64,000 nucleotides of DNA from Streptosporangium carneum (GTDB lineage Bacteria > Actinomycetota > Actinomycetes > Streptosporangiales > Streptosporangiaceae). Location: NCBI RefSeq assembly GCF_027922005.1, contig NZ_BSEV01000002.1, forward strand, positions 62,001-126,000, given 5' to 3'. The notes beneath the pieces were generated by a model. It saw only the letters and a program-made list of their open reading frames with translations. It searched no databases and had not been told where the DNA came from. The position numbers and the translations under genes were made by a program. Shown here piece by piece: positions 43,983 to 52,442 of the stretch. The stretch's first letter is position 1; every line of letters starts with the position of its first letter.

Positions 43983-44189
43983 GTGATTGGCCAGCCTCTG
44001 CGCTACAGGTCTGCGACTCGACATCCCAGCCTATCCGCTGGGAGGGGCGAACAGCGCCCCTGCGGTCCGCCCCGTCGCGGATCTGCCCTCCGCCGCGGGT
44101 CGTCCGGGTGGGGGGACGACGTGAGGAGACGCCGTCCCGGCGACCGCGACGGGCGGGGGAAATCGTGGGGGAATCCTGCGGACGGGGGT

Positions 44190-44783
44190 CTAGCGGCCCC
44201 ACCCGGGAACGGCCATCCGCATGGTGAGCGCGTGCTCGACCAGGGTGATGAGCGTCGCCTTCACCGCGTCGCGAGAGCGCGCGTCCGTGCGTGAGATCGG
44301 GATGTGCGGCGCCAGCGTGAGCGCCTCCCGCACCTCCTCCTCGCCGTGCAGGTAGGTGCCGTCCCAGCCGTTGACCGCGACCACGAAGGGGAGCTTGGCC
44401 TCCTCGAAGTAGTCGATCGCCGGGAAGCTGTCGGCCAGGCGCCGGGTGTCGACCAGCACGATCGCGCCGATGGCGCCGCGGACGAGGTCGTCCCACATGA
44501 ACCAGAAGCGGTGCTGGCCCGGCGTGCCGAACAGGTACAGGATCAGGTCCCGGTCCAGCGAGACCCGCCCGAAGTCCATGGCGACCGTCGTGGTCGTCTT
44601 GTTCGGGGTGAGACCGAGGTCGTCGATGCCGGCGCTGGCGTCGGTCATCACCGCCTCCGTGGTCAGCGGCAGGATCTCGGAGACCGCTCCCACGAACGTG
44701 GTCTTACCCACACCGAATCCACCGGCGACGACGATCTTCGTCGATGTCAGGCCGCCGCCGCGGCTAGAGCCTGCGAAGTCCAC
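44190..44783 (-). CDS. conservon GTPase (CvnD type), copy 1
   Basis: A 197-residue Ras-like GTPase of the actinobacterial conservon family. P-loop GGFGVGKTT (21-29), TTTTVAMDFGR (switch I), and LFGTPGQHRFWFMW (DxxG replaced by GTPGQ, typical of MglA-like GTPases). The NGWD segment stands for NKxD. It starts with GTG 44783, overlapping the DUF742 gene by 20 bp. In Streptomyces such GTPases act with the CvnA kinase, roadblock and DUF742 proteins in membrane signalling complexes. Confidence 0.93.
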   Translation of the reverse strand: MDFAGSSRGGGLTSTKIVVAGGFGVGKTTFVGAVSEILPLTTEAVMTDASAGIDDLGLTPNKTTTTVAMDFGRVSLDRDLILYLFGTPGQHRFWFMWDDLVRGAIGAIVLVDTRRLADSFPAIDYFEEAKLPFVVAVNGWDGTYLHGEEEVREALTLAPHIPISRTDARSRDAVKATLITLVEHALTMRMAVPGWGR

Positions 44784-45222
44784 TGAGCACCCTTTCCAGC
44801 AGGTTGAGATCCGGCTTGCCCGCGTCCAGCTGCGGCTGATGCAGTTGGACCAGACCCTCGGCCGCCATGTCCGCGACCAGGATCCGGGTAACGCCGAGCG
44901 GGATGCGGAGCATCGCGGAGATCTCAGCGACCGAACGCACTTGCCGGCACAGGACGCTGATGGCCTGATACTCCGGCGTGCGGGTGGATAGATCGTGATG
45001 TACGGACGTCGCCGAGGAGACCAGTGCCTCCATGGCGAGCTGGGTCCGGGGGGCGGTGCGCCCCCCGGTCATGGCATACGGCCGGACCAGGGAGCTCTGC
45101 TCCGCGGGTTCCGGTTGCATGAAATGTGAAGGACCGCCCTGTTGCCGGTGGGGGTCGTCCATCGACTGGTAAGGGGACCCGCCCAGCGGGTCCCCTTCAC
45201 CCGTCCAGCCGCGGCCTGCCAC
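44764..45222 (-). CDS. conservon DUF742 protein (CvnC type), copy 1
   Basis: A 152-residue protein with an unstructured first 60 residues and the DUF742 winged-helix-like domain: LVRPYAMTGGRTAPRTQLAM, LCRQVRSVAEISAMLRIPLG, VTRILVADMAAEGLV. AGGAGG precedes GTG 45222. It lies between roadblock and GTPase genes in the usual cvnB-C-D order. Confidence 0.93.
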   Translation of the reverse strand: MAGRGWTGEGDPLGGSPYQSMDDPHRQQGGPSHFMQPEPAEQSSLVRPYAMTGGRTAPRTQLAMEALVSSATSVHHDLSTRTPEYQAISVLCRQVRSVAEISAMLRIPLGVTRILVADMAAEGLVQLHQPQLDAGKPDLNLLERVLSGLRRL

Positions 45223-45246
45223 GGCATCCTCCTATGCTCATCGCCA

Positions 45247-45669
45247 TCACCGGGGGTGGGAGGCCTGGAGTTCGGCGCGGACAGCCGGTGTCAACACCTG
45301 GCCCGCTCGTTCGACAAGCAGGGTCATCTGGTAGGCCACCAGGCCCATGTCACAGTCGGCCGCGGCCAGTACGGCCAGGCAGGAGCCGTCACTGATCGAC
45401 ATGATGAGGAGCAGCCCGCGCTGCATCTCCACCACCGTCTGGGTGACCGCTCCGCCCTCGAAGACCCTGGAGGCGCCCTGGGTCAGGCTGATCAGCCCGG
45501 CGGCGACCGCCGCCAGCTGGTCGGCTCTGTCCCGGGGAAATCCGTCGGAATACGCCAACGGCAGACCGTCAGCCGACACAACGACTGTGTGAGCCACGCC
45601 TGGGACGTTGTTCACAAAGTCGGTGATCAGCCAGTTGACCCCCCGAGCGGCCTGGCTCATTTCGCGCAC
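45247..45669 (-). CDS. conservon roadblock/LC7 protein (CvnB type), copy 1
   Basis: A 140-residue roadblock/LC7 protein (FVNNVPGVAHTVVVSADGLP, MSISDGSCLAVLAAADCDMG). Such proteins dimerise and regulate MglA-like GTPases. AAGGAGG lies 10 bp before GTG 45669; ATG three codons later is the alternative. It follows the kinase gene by 37 bp. Confidence 0.93.
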   Translation of the reverse strand: MREMSQAARGVNWLITDFVNNVPGVAHTVVVSADGLPLAYSDGFPRDRADQLAAVAAGLISLTQGASRVFEGGAVTQTVVEMQRGLLLIMSISDGSCLAVLAAADCDMGLVAYQMTLLVERAGQVLTPAVRAELQASHPR

Positions 45670-45706
45670 GTGTTGTCATCCTCCTTGGCGACCGTGATGA
45701 GATCGC

Positions 45707-48700
45707 TCATCGGTCCTCTTTTCCTTCAACGTCCCGGCCGAAGTCGGGATACGGCTGCCCGTCGCCGACTTCGCCTCGCACCACCGCGCGGCCCTGCCGT
45801 ACTCCCTGCTGGAAGCTCGACAGACGGCTGCGCACCGCTTCCGGGGAGATCGCGGGTCTGAACATGGAGGGCTGGGAGGCCGTCGGGTCGGGCGCGGCCG
45901 TGCCGGGCACGAGGTTCGCCTTCGGCACGCGCTTCGGCAGCCCGGAGCCGGTCATCCCGCCGAGTGTGGGTTCGCTCGCCGCCCGTGCCGCCTGCCAGCC
46001 GACGTCCGCGGGCGAGGACCAGATGTCGGGGGCCGGGGTCGCCGGGGGCGTGTCGTCGACGCCGGGCTCGCCCTGTCCCTCCTGGGCCGGGGCGGCGGGG
46101 TCGACCTTCCTGAACCAGTCGGACTCGACGGCGGCGAAGATCGGCAGGAACTCCTCCTTCGCCTCCTCCATGAGCGAGGACTCGGGGACGACAGGCAGCG
46201 GGCCCGTGCTGTCCGCGGCGTCGAACGCGCGGCTGTCGAAGGGGCCGTTCCCGAGCGGGGGCGGCCACACTCCCGAGTCGCCGGCGGGCGCGCTCGGCCA
46301 GATCCCCGAGTCGCCGTCGCGGGCGGGCATGCTCGTCCAGACCCCGGAGTCGCCGCCGCGCACGGGGGCGTCGGGCCACACGCCGGTGTTCATCTGGTTC
46401 GTCTGGGAGGAGTTCGGCCAGTCGGCCGAGTCTCCGCCGCGGACGGGAAGACCGGGCCACACGCCGGTGTCCGCCTGGGAGGAGGTGGTCGACCAGCTGG
46501 GGCTGCCGCCCTGCGGCGGCACGTGGGCGGCGGGCCAGGAGCCGTCGACCGGCGGCCGGCCGTCACCGGGGGCGTGCCGCGTCTCGAAGGAGGCGAACTG
46601 CTGCCTCAGGTCGAAGGCGTTGAAGGCCTGCTGGGCGGCCTCGAAGGAGGCGAACGCGGCCTGCGCGGGGTCGAGCGAGGTGGGGCTGGCCAGCACGGGC
46701 GGCCGGTCCGTCGCGGCCCGGTCCTCCGGGCCCATGGTCGCCGCCCAGTCGCCGCCGCCCTGGGTGACGGGCGCCTGGCGGGAGTCCGCCGCGGAGAGCA
46801 GGTTCTCCGGGATCAGGACCATGGCGGTCAGGCCGCCGCTGTCCTGCTGCCTGAGCTGCACACGGATACCGTGCCGCAGGGCGAGGCGGCCGACCACGAA
46901 CAGGCCCATTCTGCGGGACACCGACACGTCGACCACCGGCGGGTTGGCCAGCCGCCAGTTCGCCTGCGTGAGCTCGTCGGCGGTCATGCCGATGCCGACG
47001 TCGGTGACCGAGACCATCACGCCGCCGCCGTCGATGCGGTTGCTGGACACGAGGACCTTCGTCTCCTTCGGAGAGAAGGAGATCGCGTTCTCCACGAGCT
47101 CGGCGATGAGGTGCACGACGTCGTTGACGGAGGTGCCGACCACGGACACGCCCGCGGACAGCTGCAGGGTGACCCGTTCGTAGTTCTCGACCTCGGACAG
47201 CGAGGCGCGGACCACGTCGATGATCGGGATGGGCTGGCTCCACCGGCGCGCGGGCTCCTGCCCGGCGAGGACCAGGAGGTTCTCGCTGTTGCGGCGCATG
47301 CGGGTGGCGAGGTGGTCGAGACGGAACAGGTTGCCGAGCCGGTGCTCGTCCTGCTCGCCCTGCTCCAGGCTCTCGATCAGCGAGAGCTGGCGTTCCACCA
47401 GGGTCTGGCTGCGCCTGGAGAGGTTGACGAACATCGCGTTGACGTTGCTCCGCAGCCGGGCCTCGTCGCCGGCGAGGCGGATGGCCTCGCGGTGGACCTC
47501 GTCGAAGGCGCGCGCGACCTCGCCGATCTCGTCGTCGGAGTTGACGCCGATGGGCAGCACCTCGGCCGTCTCCGCGTCCCCGCTCTCCCGCAGGGCCTGG
47601 ACGGTTTCCGGCAGACGCTGTCCCGCGATGGACAGCGCCTCGGTGCGGAGCCTGCGCAGCGGCCTGACCAGCGAGCGCGCCATGATCGTGGTGATGATCA
47701 GGACCAGGACGAGCAGCAGGGCGCTCGCCACCGCGGCGAACAGCGCTCCACGCTGCTCGCCCTCCTGGAGCGTACGGCTCTGCGTGATGACCTCGTCGGA
47801 GATCGTTTTCTCCACCGTGCGCATCTTGTCGATGATGACGGTCGAGGCGTCGAACCACTGGGTCTGGTCGCCCGCGCCGGTGTTGGCGGCGTTGACGCCG
47901 ACCAGGGGGGCGTGGGCCGTGGCCAGGACGAGCGCCCTGAGGCGGATGAACTCCGCGCGGTCGATCTTCTGGCCGCTGACGGTGTCGTCGTAGAACTGGC
48001 GCTGCTCCAGCGAGGCCTCTCCTCTGAAGGCGGCGAGCTCGCTGTCGCGCTGCGCGCGGGCGACGATGAAGTCGTCCAGGCCCTGGGTGGTGAACTGCCT
48101 GTTGGCCAGTGCGACGGCGAGTTCCGCCCGCTCCCTGGAGGCCTGTTCCTTGGCCCTGGCCAGAGCCGCGAACGCGGCCGCGCCGGAGCTGAGGCTCTGG
48201 TCCGCGTCGACCTGGACGATCTTTCCGTGGAGCGCCAGAAGGTCGCTGATCGCCTGTGAGTACGTCTGGATGACGGGCTGCGCGGGCAGCGAGCTGCTGA
48301 CGACGGCCTTGCGCACGGTGGCGAGCTCGTCGAGGCGGGTGCTCATCTGCGCGATGCTCTCCCGCTCGCGGGTGGCGAAGGCGCCCTCCACGGCGTCGCG
48401 GAGCCGGCCGCGCACGTCCACGGCGATCCTGTCGACGACGCCGTACTGCTCGTCCAGCTTGGTGCGGGCGCCTCTGGGGCGTCCCTGGGCGACGAACCTG
48501 GCGGCGAGGTCACGCTCCAACTGCAGGCCGTGCACCAGCCCGCTCAGACTGGAGGAGAGCTCCGCGGTCACGCGGACCTGTTCGTACTGCGCGGCGCTGG
48601 TGACGGAGGTGGCCACGCGGAACCCGCCGAGGACGACGGCAGCGGTGGTGGGAATGACGATGAGCGCGATCAGCCGTGACCGCACCCGCCAGTTCCTGAA

Positions 48701-48841
48701 GGCGAACCTGCTGCCGTTTCTCCCGGTTTTCTCCTGATCGGCGGTCTGGGGCGGACCGCCTTCCCGCGTCTCGGAATCGCCGAAGACCTGGGCAGCCACC
48801 AGCCCGGATTCACGTTCGCTGGGGATTGACGCTGTCCTCAC
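45707..48841 (-). CDS. conservon sensor histidine kinase (CvnA type), copy 1
   Basis: A 1044-residue membrane kinase. TM1 is at about 57-79, an extracytoplasmic NIT-like sensor helix bundle at 80-365, TM2 at 366-388, HAMP from 389, a DHp-like helix with His510 (FRLDHLATRMRRNSENLL), and the HATPase (N-box ELVENAISFSP, G1 TDVGIGM, G2 RRMGLFVVGRL) to about 680. A 300-residue disordered region with repeated GVWP and PVRGGDS motifs follows. The last 70 residues contain LPKRVPKANLVPG and RSRLSSFQQGVRQGR, shared with copy 2. GTG start follows GGAGG. Confidence 0.93.
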   Translation of the reverse strand: MRTASIPSERESGLVAAQVFGDSETREGGPPQTADQEKTGRNGSRFAFRNWRVRSRLIALIVIPTTAAVVLGGFRVATSVTSAAQYEQVRVTAELSSSLSGLVHGLQLERDLAARFVAQGRPRGARTKLDEQYGVVDRIAVDVRGRLRDAVEGAFATRERESIAQMSTRLDELATVRKAVVSSSLPAQPVIQTYSQAISDLLALHGKIVQVDADQSLSSGAAAFAALARAKEQASRERAELAVALANRQFTTQGLDDFIVARAQRDSELAAFRGEASLEQRQFYDDTVSGQKIDRAEFIRLRALVLATAHAPLVGVNAANTGAGDQTQWFDASTVIIDKMRTVEKTISDEVITQSRTLQEGEQRGALFAAVASALLLVLVLIITTIMARSLVRPLRRLRTEALSIAGQRLPETVQALRESGDAETAEVLPIGVNSDDEIGEVARAFDEVHREAIRLAGDEARLRSNVNAMFVNLSRRSQTLVERQLSLIESLEQGEQDEHRLGNLFRLDHLATRMRRNSENLLVLAGQEPARRWSQPIPIIDVVRASLSEVENYERVTLQLSAGVSVVGTSVNDVVHLIAELVENAISFSPKETKVLVSSNRIDGGGVMVSVTDVGIGMTADELTQANWRLANPPVVDVSVSRRMGLFVVGRLALRHGIRVQLRQQDSGGLTAMVLIPENLLSAADSRQAPVTQGGGDWAATMGPEDRAATDRPPVLASPTSLDPAQAAFASFEAAQQAFNAFDLRQQFASFETRHAPGDGRPPVDGSWPAAHVPPQGGSPSWSTTSSQADTGVWPGLPVRGGDSADWPNSSQTNQMNTGVWPDAPVRGGDSGVWTSMPARDGDSGIWPSAPAGDSGVWPPPLGNGPFDSRAFDAADSTGPLPVVPESSLMEEAKEEFLPIFAAVESDWFRKVDPAAPAQEGQGEPGVDDTPPATPAPDIWSSPADVGWQAARAASEPTLGGMTGSGLPKRVPKANLVPGTAAPDPTASQPSMFRPAISPEAVRSRLSSFQQGVRQGRAVVRGEVGDGQPYPDFGRDVEGKEDR

Positions 48842-48970
48842 TGGCCTCCGCTACCTCTCCTCGGTTTGTCTGATTGGAGGGGATCCTGTCATGCATCTGA
48901 TCTTCACGTGACGCGGATGCATCCTTGGGGCGAGGGTTATTGGAGCATAGCCAGAAGAGTTCGGCCAATA

Positions 48971-48994
48971 GCCCATAAGTCGCAACTTATGGGC
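48971..48994. promoter_or_regulatory. 10-bp perfect palindrome, candidate operator
   Basis: GCCCATAAGT (48971-48980) and ACTTATGGGC (48985-48994) flank CGCA. It lies 130 bp upstream of the kinase gene. It resembles a regulator site more than a terminator, as no gene ends nearby. Confidence 0.6.
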
Positions 48995-49190
48995 AATCAG
49001 GACTAGGCGCTCGCAACCGGGCAGCCCCTTCGGCACCCGCCGAGCAGATTTATACGGCCTTATCCCGTGCGGTGATGCGACTTTCCCGACATGTCGCCGC
49101 GCCTCCACCAGACAAGCCTGGAACGATCCCATTGGCAAGACCCCGACCGAAAATCAATGAACAAAAGTACTTATTTGTCCGATTTACCCC

Positions 49191-49202
49191 TATTGGCCAA
49201 TA
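49191..49202. promoter_or_regulatory. 12-bp palindrome TATTGGCCAATA
   Basis: A perfect palindrome in AT-rich DNA about 150 bp before the leader ORF. The sequence CGGCCAATAG near 48963 repeats one half. Candidate operator for the importer operon. Confidence 0.45.
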
Positions 49203-49352
49203 CTTATGATTAAGCTGGCCCCCTCCGCTACGCTGCTTCACGGCCGGGAGCCCCCATCCTGCGCTTTCGGGGACCGTCTCCACGTCGTCCCCATGTCGCC
49301 GACGACTTCCGAGGAGATCCGGCCGGACGTCAAACGCCCCTAAGGAGACCCC

Positions 49353-49403
49353 ATGAGGTTCGGTCCCACGAGCCGGACGGCCCCCCGGGGGCCAGTCGGA
49401 TGA
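49353..49403 (+). CDS. 16-codon leader ORF coupled to the permease gene
   Basis: ATG 49353 has an excellent TAAGGAG site 5-6 bp upstream. Sixteen codons (MRFGPTSRTAPRGPVG) end in TGA overlapping the permease ATG as ATGA. The permease has no strong site of its own. The start ATGAGGTTC and its preceding GGAG are like the start of the lipoprotein gene at 52443 (ATGAGGTTCCGTCC), so the leader could be a remnant of a second copy of that gene's 5' end. Confidence 0.5.
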   Translation: MRFGPTSRTAPRGPVG

Positions 49404-50191
49404 CCAGGCAGGCCGTGCTCGGCAACAGAGTGCTCTGCGGCGCCCTCGGCGTCGCGGGACTGCTGCTCGTCATGGAGGCGGCCGGCAGGGCGGAGCTCGT
49501 CGACCCGACCGTCCTCCCCCTGACCTCGACGATCCTGACCCGGGTCGCCGAACTCGCCGTCGACGAGGAGTTCCTCGTCAACGTGGGAGCCACCATGACC
49601 GCCTGGGGGCTCGGCCTCCTGCTCACGGTGGCCGTCACGGTCCCCCTCGGACTGCTGCTCGGCAGCCTGCCCAGGCTGGAGACGGCGGTGCGGCCGCTGA
49701 TCGAGTTCCTGCGCCCGATCCCCTCCGTCGCCCTCATCCCGCTGGCGATCCTGATCTTCCCCGACCGGCTCGACCTCAAGATCGCCGTTATCTTCTACGC
49801 CTCCTGCTGGCCCGTTCTGATCAACACCATGTACGGCCTGCAGGACGTCGACCCGGTGGCCAAGGAGACGCTGCGCAGCTTCGGCTTCGGGCCGCTGGCC
49901 GTACTGTGGCGGGTCTCACTGCCCAGCACCGCGCCCTTCATCGCCACCGGAGTACGGCTCGCGGGCGGCATCGCCCTCATCCTGGCCATCAGCGCCGAGC
50001 TGCTCGCGGGCGGCTCGGACGGCATCGGCGCCTACGTCATCAAGGCGGGAAGCAGCCCGGACGGCCTGGAGTTCATCATCGCCGCGACCATGTGGGCCGG
50101 AATCCTGGGCGTCGTCACCAACAGCCTGTTCATCGGGGCCGAACGGCGGCTGTTCCGCTGGCACACCGCCCGCGCGGGGGTGACCGGGTGA
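49400..50191 (+). CDS. ABC transporter permease, nitrate/sulfonate/taurine type (1)
   Basis: A 263-residue permease with six membrane segments and an EAA loop (DVDPVAKETLRSFGFGPLAV, then WRVSLPSTAP). PLIEFLRPIPSVALIPLAIL is the BPD signature of the SsuC/TauC/NrtB family. It begins the importer operon after a coupled leader and overlaps the second permease by 4 bp (GTGA). Two different permeases imply a heterodimeric channel. Confidence 0.9.
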   Translation: MTRQAVLGNRVLCGALGVAGLLLVMEAAGRAELVDPTVLPLTSTILTRVAELAVDEEFLVNVGATMTAWGLGLLLTVAVTVPLGLLLGSLPRLETAVRPLIEFLRPIPSVALIPLAILIFPDRLDLKIAVIFYASCWPVLINTMYGLQDVDPVAKETLRSFGFGPLAVLWRVSLPSTAPFIATGVRLAGGIALILAISAELLAGGSDGIGAYVIKAGSSPDGLEFIIAATMWAGILGVVTNSLFIGAERRLFRWHTARAGVTG

Positions 50192-51045
50192 AACACTCCG
50201 CCCCCGCTTCCCCCAAGAGCTCCGGGACGTCCCCGGGAGGCTCCCCCTCAGGTCTGCGCGGCGTCGCGCGCGCCGTCTCCCGCCTGTGGCTGGTCCCCGT
50301 CGCGCTGGTGCTGTGGGAGATCGGGACCCGCGCCGCGGACACCCCTTATTTCCCCTCGCCGACGACGATCGCGGTCAAGATGCGGGAGATGTGGCTCAAC
50401 GGCCCCGCGAGCCGCCTGTGGCTGAGCGATCTCGCACTCGAGAACTTCCCGCCCAGCCTGGCCCGGCTGTTCGCGGGATGGGCCCTCGCCGGGGTCGCCG
50501 GGATCGTGCTCGGCGTCATGCTCGGCCGCTCGGTGCTCCTGGCGCGCTTCGTCGACCCGCTCGTCCATTTCGGCAGGGCGATTCCGCCGCCGATGCTTCT
50601 GCCGCTCCTCATCCCGCTGATGAGCATCGGCACGCAGATGCAGCTGACCACGATCGTGTTCGGCGTCATCTGGCCCGTGCTGCTCAACACCGTCGACGGC
50701 GCCCGTTACGTCGACCGCCAGCACATGGAGACCGCGCGGGTCTTCGGGCTGTCGTGGGGACAGCGACTGTGGCGGGTCATCCTCCCCTCCTCGACGCCGA
50801 AGATCTTCGCGGGCCTGCGGCTCAGCCTGTCCCTGGCCCTGATCCTCATGGTCATCTCCGAGCTGGTCGGCAGCACGAACGGGATCGGCTTCCAGCTCCG
50901 CGCCGCGGAGCGCGCTTTCGACCCGCCGGCCCTGTGGGGGGCCATCGTGGTGCTCGGCCTCCTCGGATACGTGCTGAACCTGGCCTTCTTCGCGATCGAG
51001 CGGCGGGTCCTGTCCTGGCACCGCGCCGCCAAGCAGACAACCTGA
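50188..51045 (+). CDS. ABC transporter permease, nitrate/sulfonate/taurine type (2)
   Basis: A 285-residue permease from GTG 50188. After a Ser/Pro-rich cytoplasmic start come six membrane segments, with GRAIPPPMLLPLLIPLMSIG and the EAA loop HMETARVFGLSWGQRLWRVI. It pairs with the preceding permease. The ATPase gene follows 9 bp downstream. Confidence 0.9.
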   Translation: MKHSAPASPKSSGTSPGGSPSGLRGVARAVSRLWLVPVALVLWEIGTRAADTPYFPSPTTIAVKMREMWLNGPASRLWLSDLALENFPPSLARLFAGWALAGVAGIVLGVMLGRSVLLARFVDPLVHFGRAIPPPMLLPLLIPLMSIGTQMQLTTIVFGVIWPVLLNTVDGARYVDRQHMETARVFGLSWGQRLWRVILPSSTPKIFAGLRLSLSLALILMVISELVGSTNGIGFQLRAAERAFDPPALWGAIVVLGLLGYVLNLAFFAIERRVLSWHRAAKQTT

Positions 51046-51054
51046 GGACCTGCT

Positions 51055-51837
51055 GTGCTTGAGATCTCCAACCTGACCCATACCTACGGCAGCGGACCGT
51101 CCGCCCACAACGCGCTGGGCGGCATCGACCTGAACGTCTCCGAGGGCGAGCTGGTGTGCATCGTCGGCCCTTCCGGGTGCGGCAAGTCCACGCTGCTGCG
51201 CTCCATCGCGGGGCTGCTGCGCCCGACCGGCGGCCAGGTCGTGCTCAACGGCGCCCCCGTGGCGCAGACGCCCGACGACCTGGCCGTCGTCTTCCAGGAC
51301 TACAGCCGCTCGCTGTTTCCCTGGATGTCGGTCGCCGACAACATCTCCCTGCCGCTGCGACGCAAGGGCGAGGGGAGAAAGCAGCGGGCACGCTCCGCCA
51401 TGGAGGCGCTGGAGCAGGTCGGCCTGGCGGGCGCGGCGGACAAGTATCCCTGGGAGCTGTCCGGCGGCATGCAGCAGCGGGTCTCCATCGCGCGCGCCCT
51501 GGCCTACCGTCCCGCCCTGATGCTCATGGACGAGCCGTTCGGCTCCGTCGACGCCCAGACCCGCGAGGACCTGGAGGATCTGACGCTGCGGGTCCGCGGC
51601 CACCACAACATGACCATCCTGCTCATCACCCACGACATCGACGAAAGCGTGTACGTCGGCGACCGCGTCGTCGTGCTGTCGAAGGCCCCGGCGAGGATCG
51701 TCGGCGACCTGCGGGTCGACCTTCCCGGCCCCCGCGACCAGATCAACACGCGGGAGCACCCCGACTTCGTGCGCCTGCGCGCGGAGGTCGGCCGTCTGGT
51801 GCGCGGCATGCGGACCTCTCCGGCCTCCGCCTCCTGA
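51055..51837 (+). CDS. ABC transporter ATPase (SsuB/TauB type)
   Basis: A 260-residue ATPase. Walker A GPSGCGKS (38-45), Q-loop VFQDYSRSLFPW, signature LSGGMQQRVSIARAL, Walker B LMLMDEPFGSVD and H-loop ITHDIDES. The QDYSRSLFPW form is typical of the aliphatic sulfonate/taurine subfamily. It is followed by a strong intrinsic terminator, so the binding-protein and nitrilase genes need their own promoter. Confidence 0.93.
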   Translation: MLEISNLTHTYGSGPSAHNALGGIDLNVSEGELVCIVGPSGCGKSTLLRSIAGLLRPTGGQVVLNGAPVAQTPDDLAVVFQDYSRSLFPWMSVADNISLPLRRKGEGRKQRARSAMEALEQVGLAGAADKYPWELSGGMQQRVSIARALAYRPALMLMDEPFGSVDAQTREDLEDLTLRVRGHHNMTILLITHDIDESVYVGDRVVVLSKAPARIVGDLRVDLPGPRDQINTREHPDFVRLRAEVGRLVRGMRTSPASAS

Positions 51838-52442
51838 GGCCGCCGTCCCGAACCAGGACGCCGGGCGCGAGCTCCTCGCCCCCGGCGTCCTTTTTTGAAC
51901 CCCGCTTCAAAGCGGCACGGGACCGGCACGGCGGCTCTCCCGGCCGCTGACATGGGGTCACGGGCTCGTGAGGTCCGGCGCCCGGCCGTTCCCCTGAAGC
52001 GTTTCCTAAAATGGTTACAAACCTTCCAATAAACGGTCGCGCCGCTCACCGTTCAGCAGGGCGTTCCATGTCAGCCTGTATGGGCCCAAATGAAAAGCGT
52101 CTCGCCGTCACGGAAGCCTCGCATCTCATTTCGGTGACCCGAAACCATCCGAATACCCGATCACACCACCTTCTCAGGGCGAATCCGGAGTGCCCGAAAT
52201 CGGCACTCACTCCCCACACACCCCTCAATTCCGTCAATGCAACACATTGACAAACCGATAAAGCTAGTGCAACGCCATCAAAACATGCCATACAAGGACA
52301 TTAATTATGGACTGTCGCTAAACCCGACATTAAGGGTTGCTGCCGGATTTGAGAGCATCTACGATCGCTCCTTGATCTCTTCTCCCCGATTCCGGGACGT
52401 GCAAGCCATGTCGAAATCCCCCACCTCTCCGAGGAGCCACAT
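51838..52442. other. 605-bp AT-richer spacer before lipoprotein gene
   Basis: It starts with a terminator, then from about 52000 to 52400 has clearly lower GC than the rest of the window and holds the promoter of the binding-protein gene. CCATGTCG and CCGAGGAG near its right end recur upstream of the leader ORF at 49353. I see no gene. Confidence 0.6.
51856..51896 (+). terminator. intrinsic terminator after ABC ATPase
   Basis: GGACGCCGGG pairs with CCCGGCGTCC across a 15-base loop, followed directly by six T residues. It is a textbook rho-independent terminator for the permease-ATPase transcript. Confidence 0.92.

Larger units (their letters stand above)
48842..49352. other. divergent regulatory region between conservon 1 and importer operon
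   Basis: About 510 bp, visibly more AT-rich than its surroundings (especially 48940-49220). It holds two palindromes annotated separately and an AAGTACTT palindrome near 49166. ORFs in it look like chance. It must carry the promoters for the cvnA1 and the importer genes. Confidence 0.65.

Noticed and set aside
46563-48259. Long alternate-frame ORFs over conservon kinase 1
   Set aside because: They are Arg/Gly/His-rich shadows of the kinase in both directions, with no family motif.
48851-49283. Short minus-strand ORFs in the conservon 1 upstream gap
   Set aside because: They cross palindromes and AT-rich DNA, lack ribosome sites and have no recognisable sequence.
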